From Zeimonas sp032027205 (GTDB lineage: Bacteria > Pseudomonadota > Gammaproteobacteria > Burkholderiales > Burkholderiaceae_E): a stretch of 64,000 nt of DNA. The number at the start of each line of letters is the position of its first letter. Position 1 is the stretch's first letter. Location of the stretch: contig JAVSMN010000001.1 in NCBI GenBank assembly GCA_032027205.1, positions 3,944,340 through 4,008,339 on the forward strand, in the 5' to 3' direction. The notes beneath the pieces were generated by a model. It made no database searches. It worked only from the letters and a program-made list of their open reading frames with translations, and was not told where the DNA came from. A program made the position numbers and the translations under genes. Below, piece by piece: positions 1 to 8,649 of the stretch.

Positions 1-690
1 GCCGGCCGGCATCACCCGCTCGAAACCGGCGATCGACGGCCGCGCAACCAGCGCGTTGCGATGGATGCGCACGAAGCGATCGCCGAATTCCTCCTCGAGC
101 GAGGTCAGCGATTCCTCGATCAGGTACTCGCGCTCCTTCGAGCGCACCGTGATGTATTTCAGCTCGGCCTTCAGATAGACCACCTGCTCGAGCGGAACGA
201 GGATGACGCGGCCGCGCTCGTGCACCGAGAGATGACGCCGTCGCGTGTTGGTCGCGCGCGCGAGTTGGTCGATCGCGTGCGCCTGCTCGAGCGGAATGCG
301 CGTGAGCGCGCGCTCGAGCGCCTGGCGCAGGCGATCGGCGCGCACCGGCTTGAGCAGGTAGTCGATCGCGCGCACCTCGAAGGCGTCGACGGCAAACTCG
401 TCGTGCGCGGTGGCGAAGATGATCAGCGGCATCGGTCGCGGAGGCTCGGACTGCGCGCGCGCCGAGATGTGCCGCGCGAGCTCGATGCCGGTCATGCCGG
501 GCATCTGGATGTCGAGCAGGACGATCTGCGGGTGCGACACCTCGATCTGCGACAGCGCCTCGGGCGCGTTGGGCGCCTCACCGACGATGCGGTGCGGAAA
601 GTCGGGCGCGAGATCGGCGAGCAGCTCGCGCAGTCGCGAGCGGGCGACGGGTTCGTCGTCAACGATCAGGATCGATGGAACGTCTGACAT
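1..690 (-). CDS. LytTR-family response regulator (AlgR-like), C-terminus cut by window edge
   Basis: Response regulator that pairs with the sensor kinase encoded just upstream. Reading from the ATG at 690, a receiver domain occupies about residues 1-125, with the acidic pair D11/D12, phospho-acceptor D60 in VLLDIQMPGM and the conserved lysine K114 in YLLKPVRA. A LytTR DNA-binding domain follows from about residue 140 (VVYLKAELKYITVRSKE, then RIHRNALV). The reading frame is still open at base 1, so the last residues lie outside the window. The start overlaps the 3' end of the kinase gene by 32 bp, which implies co-translation. Family knowledge: AlgR/LytR regulators bind DNA through LytTR and control surface polysaccharide, pili or autolysis genes; the targets here cannot be read from the window. 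Confidence 0.93.
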   Translation of the reverse strand, partial: MSDVPSILIVDDEPVARSRLRELLADLAPDFPHRIVGEAPNAPEALSQIEVSHPQIVLLDIQMPGMTGIELARHISARAQSEPPRPMPLIIFATAHDEFAVDAFEVRAIDYLLKPVRADRLRQALERALTRIPLEQAHAIDQLARATNTRRRHLSVHERGRVILVPLEQVVYLKAELKYITVRSKEREYLIEESLTSLEEEFGDRFVRIHRNALVARPSIAGFERVMPAG

Positions 691-1825
691 CTCGGCGTCT
701 TCTCTCTTTTCGATAAGGGAACTGCACGGTCACGCGAAAGCGCCCGTCGGCGCTCGAGGCTTCGAGCTGGCCCTCGACGTCGAAGGTCAGGTCGAGACGC
801 TCGCGCACGTTCGAAAGCGCCATGTGGTTGCCGACGCGCCTCGGCGCCGATTCCGGCACCGGATTGACGATCTCCACGCGGACGCGATCGCCCGAACGCG
901 AGACCGAAATGACGATCTCGCCGCGGCCGGCGCTTGGTTCGATGCCGTGGTGCACCGCGTTCTCCACCAGCGGCTGCAGCAGCAGCGACGGCAGCAGCGC
1001 ATCGCCCGGCATGTCGTCGATCTCCCAGCGCACGGCCAGCCGATCGGCCAGGCGCAGCTTCTCGATCGTCAGGTATTCCTTGCACAGCAGCACCTCGTCG
1101 TCGAGCGGGACCAGTTCGCGGCTGTCCTTCATGAAGACGCGGAACAGGTCGGCGAGGTTCTCGAGCGTGCGCTCGGCCTTGCGCGGGTCGCTGCGCATGA
1201 GTCCGAGCACGGTGTTCAGGCTGTTGAACAGGAAATGCGGCCGGATGCGCGCCTGCAGCGCCTGCAGGCGCCCTTCGGCCTGCGAAGGCTGCAGCGACAA
1301 CTGGCGCAGTCGCAGGAACTCGATGAAGACCCACGCCAGCGCCACCGCCCCCAGCACGCGCGGTGCGAGCGACAGCAACGATTCGCGCAGCGTCGGCCAC
1401 GGCGCGGAGCCGGTGTCGACGAAGGAAACCGCGACGGTGAGCAGCGCCGGCACGCCCAGCGCAACCGCCCATTGCACCGGACGCCGGGCGCCATTGACGA
1501 AGCGCCGAGCCACGCAAAGCAGCAGCAGCGAGGCCGCCGCCGTCGCATTCACGTGGAGCACCGTCTCGAGCACCGACCACGGCGGCGAGGCGCTCGCCTG
1601 CGCCAGCCAGACGACGAGCAGCGCGCACAGGTTCAACGGAACGAGCACGCGCGCCACCGTGCCCACGTTGCAGCAATCGGGAACGACCGGGAAATCGGCG
1701 CCGTCAGTGAGGCGGCGGCGCGGCGGCAGCGCCGCGACGCCGGCCGGAGCCCCCACTGCCGCGGCGGGCGGCAAACTGAGGTCCGGCGTGGCCGCTTCAA
1801 GCGACCCCGGACTGCGATCGATCAT
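659..1825 (-). CDS. LytS/AlgZ-type sensor histidine kinase
   Basis: Membrane sensor kinase of 388 residues from the ATG at 1825; a longer frame to 1912 would run into the argH promoter, so the shorter start is preferred. Four hydrophobic segments fall in roughly the first 190 residues. A His_kinase (PF06580-type) domain follows, with the phospho-acceptor histidine in RIRPHFLFNSLNTV, and an HATPase domain with the N-box PLVENAVHHGIE. This short class has no PAS or HAMP domain, and its partner is a LytTR regulator, which is the next gene. The gene is divergent from argH, with about 75 bp between the start codons. The stimulus is unknown. Confidence 0.92.
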   Translation of the reverse strand: MIDRSPGSLEAATPDLSLPPAAAVGAPAGVAALPPRRRLTDGADFPVVPDCCNVGTVARVLVPLNLCALLVVWLAQASASPPWSVLETVLHVNATAAASLLLLCVARRFVNGARRPVQWAVALGVPALLTVAVSFVDTGSAPWPTLRESLLSLAPRVLGAVALAWVFIEFLRLRQLSLQPSQAEGRLQALQARIRPHFLFNSLNTVLGLMRSDPRKAERTLENLADLFRVFMKDSRELVPLDDEVLLCKEYLTIEKLRLADRLAVRWEIDDMPGDALLPSLLLQPLVENAVHHGIEPSAGRGEIVISVSRSGDRVRVEIVNPVPESAPRRVGNHMALSNVRERLDLTFDVEGQLEASSADGRFRVTVQFPYRKERRRRDVRRSIDPDR

Positions 1826-1862
1826 CGACCTCCCCAACGGCAGCACGCACGTCGCTGGCTCG

Positions 1863-1868
1863 TATAAT
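1863..1868 (+). promoter_or_regulatory. argH promoter -10 box
   Basis: A perfect TATAAT lies 32 bases before the argH ATG, in the short divergent intergenic region. No convincing -35 hexamer sits 16-18 bp upstream, so the promoter may depend on an activator or on sequence next to the -10. The predicted transcript would start near 1875 with a leader of about 25 nt. Confidence 0.55.
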
Positions 1869-1900
1869 TTCGCGGCTCGATCGATACGTGCCGGCCGATT

Positions 1901-3307
1901 ATGACAGATCAACTTTCGAAAAAATCACAGGCGTGGTCGGCCCGGTTCTCCGAACCCGTGGACGAGTTGGTCAAACGCTACACTGCGTCGGTCGATTTCG
2001 ACCGGCGGCTGGCGCTCTTCGACATCGAGGCTTCGCTCGCGCACGCGGCGATGCTCGAGTCGGTCGGCCTGATCGACGCCGACGACCTGGGCGCCATCGG
2101 CCGCGGCATGGCGCAGATCCGCGGCGAGATCGAGCGCGGCACCTTCGACTGGTCGGTCGACCTCGAAGACGTGCACCTGAACATCGAGAAGCGCCTCACC
2201 GAGCTCATCGGCGAGCCGGGCAAGCGGCTTCACACCGCGCGTTCGCGCAACGACCAGGTCGCCACCGATCTTCGCCTGTGGCTGCGCGCGAACATCGACG
2301 ACACACTGCGGCTTCTGACGTCGCTGCAGCGCGCGCTGCTCGACCTGGCGGACGCGAACGCGGAAACGATCCTGCCCGGCTTCACGCACCTGCAGGTGGC
2401 GCAGCCGATCACCTTCGGCCATCACCTGCTCGCCTACGTCGAGATGTTCGCGCGCGATGCGGAGCGTTTCGCCGAGGCGCGTGCTCGAACGAATCGCCTT
2501 CCGCTGGGCGCGGCCGCGCTGGCCGGAACGTCGTATCCGATCGACCGCATGCACGTGGCGCGCGCGCTCGGGTTCGACGCGCTGTGCGCCAATTCGCTCG
2601 ACGCCGTGTCCGATCGCGACTTCGCCATCGAATATTGCGCGGCCGCGAGCCTGGCGATGATGCACGTCTCGCGCCTGTCGGAGGAGCTCGTGCTGTGGAT
2701 GTCGCCGCGCGTGGGCTTCATCGACCTCGCCGACCGCTTCTGCACCGGCTCGTCGATCATGCCGCAGAAGAAGAATCCCGACGTGCCCGAGCTCGCGCGC
2801 GGCAAGACGGGCCGCGTCTACGGCCACCTGGTCGCGCTGCTCACGTTGATGAAGGGCCAGCCGCTGGCCTACAACAAGGACAACCAGGAAGACAAGGAGC
2901 CGCTGTTCGACACCGCGGACACGCTGGGCGACACGCTGCGCATCTTCGCCGACCTGGTCGGCGGCATCCGCGTGCGTGCCGATCGCATGCGCACGGCCGC
3001 CGCCGAAGGCTTCTCGACCGCGACCGACCTCGCCGACTACCTCGTGCGCAAGGGACTGGCCTTTCGCGACGCACACGAAGCGGTCGCGCGTGCGGTGCGC
3101 GCGGCTGCCGAGCGCGGCGTCGACCTGGCCGACCTGGGCGTCGAGACGCTTCGCGGCTTCAGTCCGCTGGTCGGCGACGACGTGCTCGAGGTGCTGGAGC
3201 TCGATGGCTCGGTCGCTTCGCGCGACCATCCGGGCGGCACCGCGCCGGCACGAGTGCGCGCGGCGATCGCGGCGCACCGCGGTCGACTGGCTGCCGCAGG
3301 CGCCTGA
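1901..3307 (+). CDS. argH: Argininosuccinate lyase
   Basis: Last enzyme of arginine biosynthesis; cleaves argininosuccinate to arginine and fumarate in the cytoplasm. The 468-residue product is the usual family length. It shows the fumarase/aspartase superfamily signature GSSIMPQKKNPD at about residues 282-293 and the conserved TARSRNDQVATDLRLW region near residue 112. The start MTDQLSKKSQAWSARF is typical of betaproteobacterial ArgH. It is transcribed away from the LytTR pair and has its own -10 element. No arginine repressor site was recognised. Family assignment is essentially certain. Confidence 0.98.
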   Translation: MTDQLSKKSQAWSARFSEPVDELVKRYTASVDFDRRLALFDIEASLAHAAMLESVGLIDADDLGAIGRGMAQIRGEIERGTFDWSVDLEDVHLNIEKRLTELIGEPGKRLHTARSRNDQVATDLRLWLRANIDDTLRLLTSLQRALLDLADANAETILPGFTHLQVAQPITFGHHLLAYVEMFARDAERFAEARARTNRLPLGAAALAGTSYPIDRMHVARALGFDALCANSLDAVSDRDFAIEYCAAASLAMMHVSRLSEELVLWMSPRVGFIDLADRFCTGSSIMPQKKNPDVPELARGKTGRVYGHLVALLTLMKGQPLAYNKDNQEDKEPLFDTADTLGDTLRIFADLVGGIRVRADRMRTAAAEGFSTATDLADYLVRKGLAFRDAHEAVARAVRAAAERGVDLADLGVETLRGFSPLVGDDVLEVLELDGSVASRDHPGGTAPARVRAAIAAHRGRLAAAGA

Positions 3308-3338
3308 GCGGCGTGGTTTCCGCAGGCGAGGCGCCGGA

Positions 3339-3344
3339 TATAAT
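3339..3344 (+). promoter_or_regulatory. Promoter -10 box upstream of the CorC-like gene
   Basis: A TATAAT hexamer lies in the 178-bp gap between argH and the CBS membrane protein gene, about 140 bp before its ATG. The -35 region (TTTCCG, 16 bp away) matches poorly. The long leader that would result is unexplained. Confidence 0.4.
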
Positions 3345-3485
3345 CGATCCGTCTTCCAGCCCGGCAGGCCGGGGCGCATTCCTCGCGCGCCCGCCTGACT
3401 GAATGAACGGATCCGAGCCTCGATGGCGTCGCGCAGACGCCCGCTACATGCTCCGCCCGCCTGACCGAACGGTGCGCGAGACCTG

Positions 3486-4811
3486 ATGGAAATCGCCCTC
3501 CTGTTCGCACTGATCGTGCTGAACGGCCTGTTCGCGATGTCCGAGATCGCACTGGTCACCGCGCGCAAGGCGCGGCTCCAGAAGCTCGCCGAGGAAGGCG
3601 ATCGCGGGGCTGCCGTCGCCCTCGCACTCGGTTCCGACCCCAATCGTTTCCTGTCGACGATCCAGATCGGCATCACGTCGATCGGCATCCTGAACGGAAT
3701 CGTCGGACAGGCCGCGCTCGCCGACCCCTTCGCCGACTGGATGGAAAGCCTCGGCGCGCAACAGCCGTATTCCGACTGGTCGGCCACCGCGCTCGTCGTC
3801 ATCGTCGTCACCTACGTGTCGATCGTCGTCGGCGAGCTGGTGCCCAAGCGCCTCGGGCAGATCAATCCCGAGAACGTCGCGCGCTACGTCGCCCGGTCGA
3901 TGACCATTCTCGCCAAGCTCACGCGCCCGTTCGTGCGGCTGCTTTCCTGGTCCACCGAAGTGCTGCTGCGTGCGTTCGGCGCGAACCGGATCACGTCGCC
4001 TTCGGTGACCGAGGAAGAGATCCACGCGATGCTCGCCGAGGGCTCGGAGTCCGGGGTGATCGAGCGCAGCGAGCATGCGATGGTGCGCAACGTCTTCAGG
4101 CTCGACGATCGGCAGATCTCGTCGCTGATGGTGCCGCGTCCCGACATCGTCTGGCTCGACGTCGCCGAGAACATCGACGAGAACCTGCGCAAGATCGCCG
4201 AGTCCGAGCATTCGCGTTTTCCGGTGTGCCGACACGGTCTGGACGAGGTCCTCGGCTTCGTGCACGCCAAGCAGTTGCTGGGGCAGTCGCTGCGCGACGG
4301 ACGGATCGACCTCGACGCGAGCCTGCAGGAGATGCTCTACGTGCCGGAGACGCTCACCGGCATGGAGCTGCTGGAGAACTTCCGCAGCTCGAACACGCAG
4401 ATCGCCCTCGTCATCGACGAATACGGCGAGGTGCAGGGCCTGATCACGCTGCACGATTTGCTCGAGGCGATCACCGGCGAGTTCGCCACCGGCGACATCG
4501 ACGACAGCTGGGCCTACCAGCGCGAGGACGGCTCGTGGCTGCTCGACGGACTGATCCCGACGCCCGAGCTGAAGGATCGGCTCGGCCTGCGCACGCTGCC
4601 CGAAGAGGAGCGCGAGCGCTACCAGGCGTTGAGCGGAATGCTGATGCTGATGCTCGGACGCATGCCGCAGACCGGCGACACGGTCGTCTGGGAGAACTGG
4701 CGCTTCGAGGTGGTCGACATGGATGGCAAGCGCGTCGACAAGGTGCTCGCTGCGCCGGTGCCGCTCGCCCCGGAGCCCGGCGAGGAAACCCCGGCCCTGC
4801 CGGACGAGTGA
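3486..4811 (+). CDS. CNNM/HlyC-CorC family CBS-domain membrane protein
   Basis: Integral membrane protein of 441 residues, of the family variously called hemolysin C, CorC or CNNM, thought to act in Mg2+/Co2+ efflux or tolerance. Order of parts: a CNNM/DUF21 membrane domain with three or four hydrophobic segments (residues 1 to about 180, starting MEIALLFALIVLNGLFAMSE), a pair of CBS domains (about 200-325, around MVPRPDIVWLD and ALVIDEYGEVQG) and a CorC_HlyC C-terminal domain (about 345-430). The length and order are standard. It stands alone between argH and the TRAP genes and has a possible promoter in the upstream gap. Confidence 0.93.
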   Translation: MEIALLFALIVLNGLFAMSEIALVTARKARLQKLAEEGDRGAAVALALGSDPNRFLSTIQIGITSIGILNGIVGQAALADPFADWMESLGAQQPYSDWSATALVVIVVTYVSIVVGELVPKRLGQINPENVARYVARSMTILAKLTRPFVRLLSWSTEVLLRAFGANRITSPSVTEEEIHAMLAEGSESGVIERSEHAMVRNVFRLDDRQISSLMVPRPDIVWLDVAENIDENLRKIAESEHSRFPVCRHGLDEVLGFVHAKQLLGQSLRDGRIDLDASLQEMLYVPETLTGMELLENFRSSNTQIALVIDEYGEVQGLITLHDLLEAITGEFATGDIDDSWAYQREDGSWLLDGLIPTPELKDRLGLRTLPEEERERYQALSGMLMLMLGRMPQTGDTVVWENWRFEVVDMDGKRVDKVLAAPVPLAPEPGEETPALPDE

Positions 4812-4895
4812 AGTACCGCATTGCGCGCCGTCGTCCCGCTGGTGGACAATGGCGCCCTTTTCGAGCACTCCCCGAAGGCCCTCGGAGATGATCCG

Positions 4896-5513
4896 TTGAA
4901 GTCGCTGCTCGCGCTGTCGCGCGCGATCGACGCGTTGAACGAACGCGTCGGCCGCACGGTGCTGTGGCTGGTGCTCGCCTCGACGCTGATCAGCGCGGCC
5001 AACGCCGCGGTGCGCAAGGCGTTCAGCATGAGCTCGAATGCGCTGCTCGAGATCCAGTGGTACCTGTACGCGGCGGTGTTCGTGCTCGCCGCCGGCTACA
5101 CGCTGCTCAACAACGAGCACGTGCGCATCGACGTGCTCAGCGGCCGGCTTTCGCCGCGCGGGCGAGCGGTCATCGACCTGCTCGGGGCGATCTTCTTCCT
5201 GCTTCCGTTCGTCGTGCTGATCGTCGTGCTGAGCTGGCAGTTTTTCTGGAACGGTTTCGTCTCGGGCGAGATGTCGTCGAACGCGGGCGGCCTGATCCGC
5301 TGGCCGGTGTACCTGATCATGCCGGTGGGCTTCACGCTGCTCGGACTGCAGGGCGTGTCCGAGACGATCAAGCGCATCGCGTTCCTCGCGGGCCGCGCTC
5401 CCGATCCCACGGCGCGGGAGCCGGAACCGAGCGCCGAGGAGGCGCTGGCCGAGTTCGTGCGCGAACAGCTGGCGGACGACGGCGCGCCGCCCTCGTTGAA
5501 CGGAACGCGGTGA
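4896..5513 (+). CDS. TRAP transporter small permease (DctQ family)
   Basis: Small membrane subunit of a tripartite ATP-independent transporter, about 205 residues. I place the start at the TTG at 4896 because GGAG lies 8 bp before it; an upstream in-frame TTG at 4821 has no such site. Four hydrophobic segments are visible (TVLWLVLASTLISAANA, IQWYLYAAVFVLAAGYTLL, LLGAIFFLLPFVVLIVVLSW and a last one near YLIMPVGFTLLGL), with the family hallmark EIQWYLYAAVF. A charged tail of about 40 residues follows. It is immediately followed by the large permease gene, and the junction contains an 11-bp tandem repeat. Confidence 0.92.
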   Translation: MKSLLALSRAIDALNERVGRTVLWLVLASTLISAANAAVRKAFSMSSNALLEIQWYLYAAVFVLAAGYTLLNNEHVRIDVLSGRLSPRGRAVIDLLGAIFFLLPFVVLIVVLSWQFFWNGFVSGEMSSNAGGLIRWPVYLIMPVGFTLLGLQGVSETIKRIAFLAGRAPDPTAREPEPSAEEALAEFVREQLADDGAPPSLNGTR

Positions 5514-5542
5514 GCGCCCCGTGAGCGCCCCGTGAGCGCCTT
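5510..5542 (+). repeat. 11-bp tandem repeat spanning the dctQ stop and dctM start
   Basis: The unit GTGAGCGCCCC occurs at 5510-5520 and 5521-5531, followed by a third copy that differs in the last two bases (5532-5542). The dctQ stop TGA lies inside copy 1, and the dctM GTG start opens copy 3. Because 11 is not a multiple of 3, the three GTG codons fall in three different frames. Confidence 0.95.
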
Positions 5543-7373
5543 CCTCGCCGCGAACATCGCGCCGGTCATGTTCGGCGCGCTCGTCGTGTTCCTGCTGTTC
5601 GGCTATCCGGTCGCGTTCGCGCTGGCCGCCTGCGGGCTGGCCTTCGGCGCTATCGGCATCGAACTCGGCCTGCTGCCGCCGCTGCTGTTCCAGGCGCTGC
5701 CGCTGCGCATCTTCGGCATCATGGCCAACGAGACGCTGCTCGCCGTCCCGTTCTTCACGTTCATGGGGCTGATCCTCGAGCGCAGCGGAATGGCCGAGGA
5801 CCTGCTCGACACGATCGGGCAGCTGTTCGGCCCGATCCGCGGCGGGCTCGCCTACGCAGTGGTGCTGGTCGGCGCGATGCTCGCCGCCACCACCGGCGTC
5901 GTGGCGGCATCGGTGATCTCGATGGGCCTGATCTCGCTGCCGATCATGCTGCGCTACGGTTACGACCGGCGCCTGGCCACCGGCGTCATCGCCGCTTCGG
6001 GCACGCTCGCGCAGATCATCCCGCCGTCGCTCGTGCTGATCGTCATGGCCGACCAGCTCGGACGCAGCGTCGGCGACATGTACAAGGGCGCGTTCATCCC
6101 CGGCTTCGTGCTCACCGGCATGTACGTCGGCTACGTGGCGCTGGTCGCCGCGCTCAAGCCCGCAGCCGCGCCCGCGCTCCCGGCGAGCGCGCGCACGATC
6201 CACGAGGACGACGGCAGCAGCGGCATGCGGTCGCTGGCGGTGCTGTTCGTGCTGTCACTCGCGCTCGGCCTCGCCTACGCACACTGGTTCGACGAGATCC
6301 GCGGATTCTTCGGCTTCGACGTGTCGCAACCGGCGCCCACCGACGAGACGATCGTCGTGTCGCTGTTCGCCGGCGTGGGCTTTGCCTTCGTCGTGGCCGT
6401 GCTCAACCGGCTGCTGCGCCTGCGCCTGCTGTCGCGCATCGCCGAGCGCGTCACCTTCGTGCTGATTCCGCCGCTGGCGCTGATCTTCCTGGTGCTCGGC
6501 ACGATCTTCCTCGGCGTGGCGACGCCGACCGAAGGCGGCGCGATGGGCGCGGTGGGCGCGCTGGCGATGGCGATCTCGCGCAAGCGCCTGTCGTGGTCGC
6601 TCACGCGCCAGGCGCTGAACACCACGACGAAGCTGTCGAGCTTCGTGATGTTCATCCTGATCGGCTCGACGACCTTCAACCTCGTGTTCCAGGGCCTGGA
6701 CGGCGGACGCTGGATCGAGCACCTGCTCACCAGCCTGCCCGGCGGCGAACTCGGCTTCCTGATCGTCGTCAACCTGCTGATTTTCGTACTGGCGTTCTTC
6801 CTCGACTTCTTCGAGCTGGCGTTCATCATGATCCCGCTGCTCGGACCGGTCGCCGACAAGCTGGGCATCGACCTGATCTGGTTCGGCGTGCTGCTCGCCG
6901 TGAACATGCAGACCTCGTTCATGCATCCGCCCTTCGGCTTCGCGCTGTTCTACCTGCGCAGCGTCGCGCCGGCCAGCGAATACACCGACCGCATCACCGG
7001 ACGGCGCATCGCGCCGGTGACAATCGGCGACATCTACCGCGGCGCGATTCCGTTCGTCGTGATCCAGCTGATCATGGTGGCGATGGTGATCGGCTTCCCC
7101 GGCCTGGTCACCGGCGGACTCGACCGCGCAAAGAAGATCGATCTCGACACGATCAAGATCGAGGCGCCGAGCGGCGGCTACGGCTCGGGAGGCGGATACG
7201 GCGGGTATTCGAACGAGTCGCAGGCGCCGGGGGCGGGCGAGTCGCAGGCGCCAACGCCAGGATCGGAAGCGTCACCGGAGTCCGCTCCTGCGCCCGGATC
7301 CGCCGCCGCGCCCGACTCGTCATCGATGCCGACACCGTCTTCGGCCGAGCAGCCGGGCGGCGGGCGCTACTGA
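5532..7373 (+). CDS. TRAP transporter large permease (DctM family) with a disordered C-terminal tail
   Basis: Main membrane subunit of the TRAP transporter, 613 residues, with more than twelve hydrophobic segments. It drives Na+-coupled uptake of the substrate handed over by the periplasmic binding protein. It belongs to the longer DctM class: an internal stretch near residues 215-300 widens the usual 430-residue core, and the conserved core motif LAQIIPPSLVLIVMADQLG is present near residue 155. The last 75 residues or so are rich in Gly, Ser, Pro and Ala (GYGSGGGYGGYS and repeats of SQAPG), look disordered, and are not part of the transporter fold. The start is the GTG of the third repeat copy. 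Its partner binding protein is convergent, 28 bp downstream. Confidence 0.92.
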   Translation: MSAFLAANIAPVMFGALVVFLLFGYPVAFALAACGLAFGAIGIELGLLPPLLFQALPLRIFGIMANETLLAVPFFTFMGLILERSGMAEDLLDTIGQLFGPIRGGLAYAVVLVGAMLAATTGVVAASVISMGLISLPIMLRYGYDRRLATGVIAASGTLAQIIPPSLVLIVMADQLGRSVGDMYKGAFIPGFVLTGMYVGYVALVAALKPAAAPALPASARTIHEDDGSSGMRSLAVLFVLSLALGLAYAHWFDEIRGFFGFDVSQPAPTDETIVVSLFAGVGFAFVVAVLNRLLRLRLLSRIAERVTFVLIPPLALIFLVLGTIFLGVATPTEGGAMGAVGALAMAISRKRLSWSLTRQALNTTTKLSSFVMFILIGSTTFNLVFQGLDGGRWIEHLLTSLPGGELGFLIVVNLLIFVLAFFLDFFELAFIMIPLLGPVADKLGIDLIWFGVLLAVNMQTSFMHPPFGFALFYLRSVAPASEYTDRITGRRIAPVTIGDIYRGAIPFVVIQLIMVAMVIGFPGLVTGGLDRAKKIDLDTIKIEAPSGGYGSGGGYGGYSNESQAPGAGESQAPTPGSEASPESAPAPGSAAAPDSSSMPTPSSAEQPGGGRY

Positions 7374-7393
7374 GCGCCGCGGCCGCCCGCCGC
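7357..7393. terminator. Possible bidirectional hairpin between convergent TRAP genes
   Basis: GCGGCGGGCG (7357-7366) pairs perfectly with CGCCCGCCGC (7384-7393) across a 17-nt loop. It spans the 3' end of dctM and lies before the convergent binding-protein gene. No T-tract follows on either strand, so it may be a rho-dependent or weak terminator. Confidence 0.35.
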
Positions 7394-7401
7394 GATCGCC
7401 C

Positions 7402-8481
7402 TTACAGCTTCAGCGACTCCATGTAGCTGTTGAAGCCCGCCTCGTTGAAGCGGAACCAGGCGACCTCCTGGTTGCGGAACTGCTCGTAGTCGGTCCAGAT
7501 CTTCTTCCAGTTCGGATTCTTGTTCGACAGATCCGAATACAGCTGCAGCGCCGACTTGTAGGCGGCATCGAGGATCGACTTATCGAAGCGGTGCAGCTTC
7601 ACGCCGTTGGCGACGAGCTCCTTCAGCGCCACCGGGTTCACCGCGTCGTAGTGCGCCTGCACGCTGACGTGCGAGGCGAACGCGGCCGACTCGACGATCG
7701 CCTGCAGCTCGGGCGACAGCGCTTCCCACGCCTTCACGTTGACGTACAGCGTGATCTGCGGGCCGCCTTCCCAGAAGCCGGGGTAGTAGTAGTTCTTCGC
7801 GACCTTGTAGAAGCCGAGCTTCAGGTCGTCGTAGGGGTTGACGAATTCCACCGCGTCGAGCGTACCCTTCTCCAGGCCCTGGTAGACCTCGCCGGCCGGG
7901 ATGTTCTGCGGGACGACGCCCAGCGGCTCGAGCACCTTGCCGACGAAGCCGCCCATGCGGAACTTCAGGCCCTTCAGGTCGGCCGCCGACTTGATCTCCT
8001 TGCGGAACCAGCCGCCCATCTGCGCGCCGGTGTTGCCGAACGCGAAGTTGACGATGTCGTACTGCCGATAGAACTCGCGAAACAGCTTGCGACCGTTGCC
8101 CCAGGTGTACCAGGCGGTCATCTGGCGCGAGTTCATGCCGAAGGGCACCGCGCAGTCGAGTGCGAAGGTGTCGTCCTTGCCGAAGAAGTAGTACGCGGCG
8201 GTGGTGGCCGCTTCCACCGTGCCCTGCTGCACGGCGTCGACGACACCGAAGGCCGGGACGAGCTCGCCCGGCTGGTGCACGGTGACATTCAGCTTTCCGC
8301 CCGCCGCCGCGTTGACGTTCTTCGCGAACAGTTCAGCGCCGCCGTACAGGGTGTCGAGCGACTTCGGGAAACTCGAGGTCAAGCGCCAGCGCACCGCCTG
8401 CTGCGCGTGCACCGCAGGCGCCACTCCGGTGGCGAGAATGCCGGCCATGCCGGCGCCCTTCACGAATGAACGTCGCTCCAT
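7402..8481 (-). CDS. TRAP transporter substrate-binding protein, TakP-like, Tat-exported
   Basis: Periplasmic solute receptor of the DctP class, 359 residues from the ATG at 8481, which has GGGAG about 9 bp before it. The N-terminus is a twin-arginine signal (MERRSFVKG, hydrophobic stretch, probable cleavage after AVHA), so the protein is probably folded before export. The carboxylate-binding arginine lies in LKFRMGGFVG, and the region VEFVNPYDDLKLGFY resembles receptors of the alpha-keto-acid (TakP) branch; that branch assignment is inference. It is on the opposite strand from its permeases, separated by a hairpin, so it must be expressed from its own or the pdh operon's transcript. Likely substrates are 2-oxo or other monocarboxylic acids. 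Confidence 0.9.
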   Translation of the reverse strand: MERRSFVKGAGMAGILATGVAPAVHAQQAVRWRLTSSFPKSLDTLYGGAELFAKNVNAAAGGKLNVTVHQPGELVPAFGVVDAVQQGTVEAATTAAYYFFGKDDTFALDCAVPFGMNSRQMTAWYTWGNGRKLFREFYRQYDIVNFAFGNTGAQMGGWFRKEIKSAADLKGLKFRMGGFVGKVLEPLGVVPQNIPAGEVYQGLEKGTLDAVEFVNPYDDLKLGFYKVAKNYYYPGFWEGGPQITLYVNVKAWEALSPELQAIVESAAFASHVSVQAHYDAVNPVALKELVANGVKLHRFDKSILDAAYKSALQLYSDLSNKNPNWKKIWTDYEQFRNQEVAWFRFNEAGFNSYMESLKL

Positions 8482-8539
8482 CCTGGTGTTCTCCCTTGGA
8501 TTTGTGATGTGGATGTGGTCGACGCTCGACCGCGGCCGG

Positions 8540-8576
8540 GCGCCGGTGCGGGCGATTCTACCCGCGCCACCGGCGC
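8540..8576 (-). terminator. Strong hairpin between lpdA and the TRAP receptor gene
   Basis: GCGCCGGTG (8540-8548) pairs with CACCGGCGC (8568-8576), and CGGG/CCCG pairs inside it. It lies in the 168-bp gap after lpdA. There is no T-run, so it could instead limit read-through or protect the lpdA message. Confidence 0.35.
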
Positions 8577-8649
8577 GCGCCGACACCATGCGGGAAGACC
8601 CTGCCAGCCGCCGGGGACGCGCCATGCGCGCCGCGCCTGCCCGCGATGT

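Noticed and set aside
4821..4895. Upstream TTG start for the first DctQ
   Set aside because: There is no ribosome-binding site before it, and it would add 25 residues not found in the family.
3444..6203. Long minus-strand open frame over the CorC-like and TRAP permease genes
   Set aside because: Composition is extremely charged and matches no family; the plus-strand genes have clear membrane helices and start sites.
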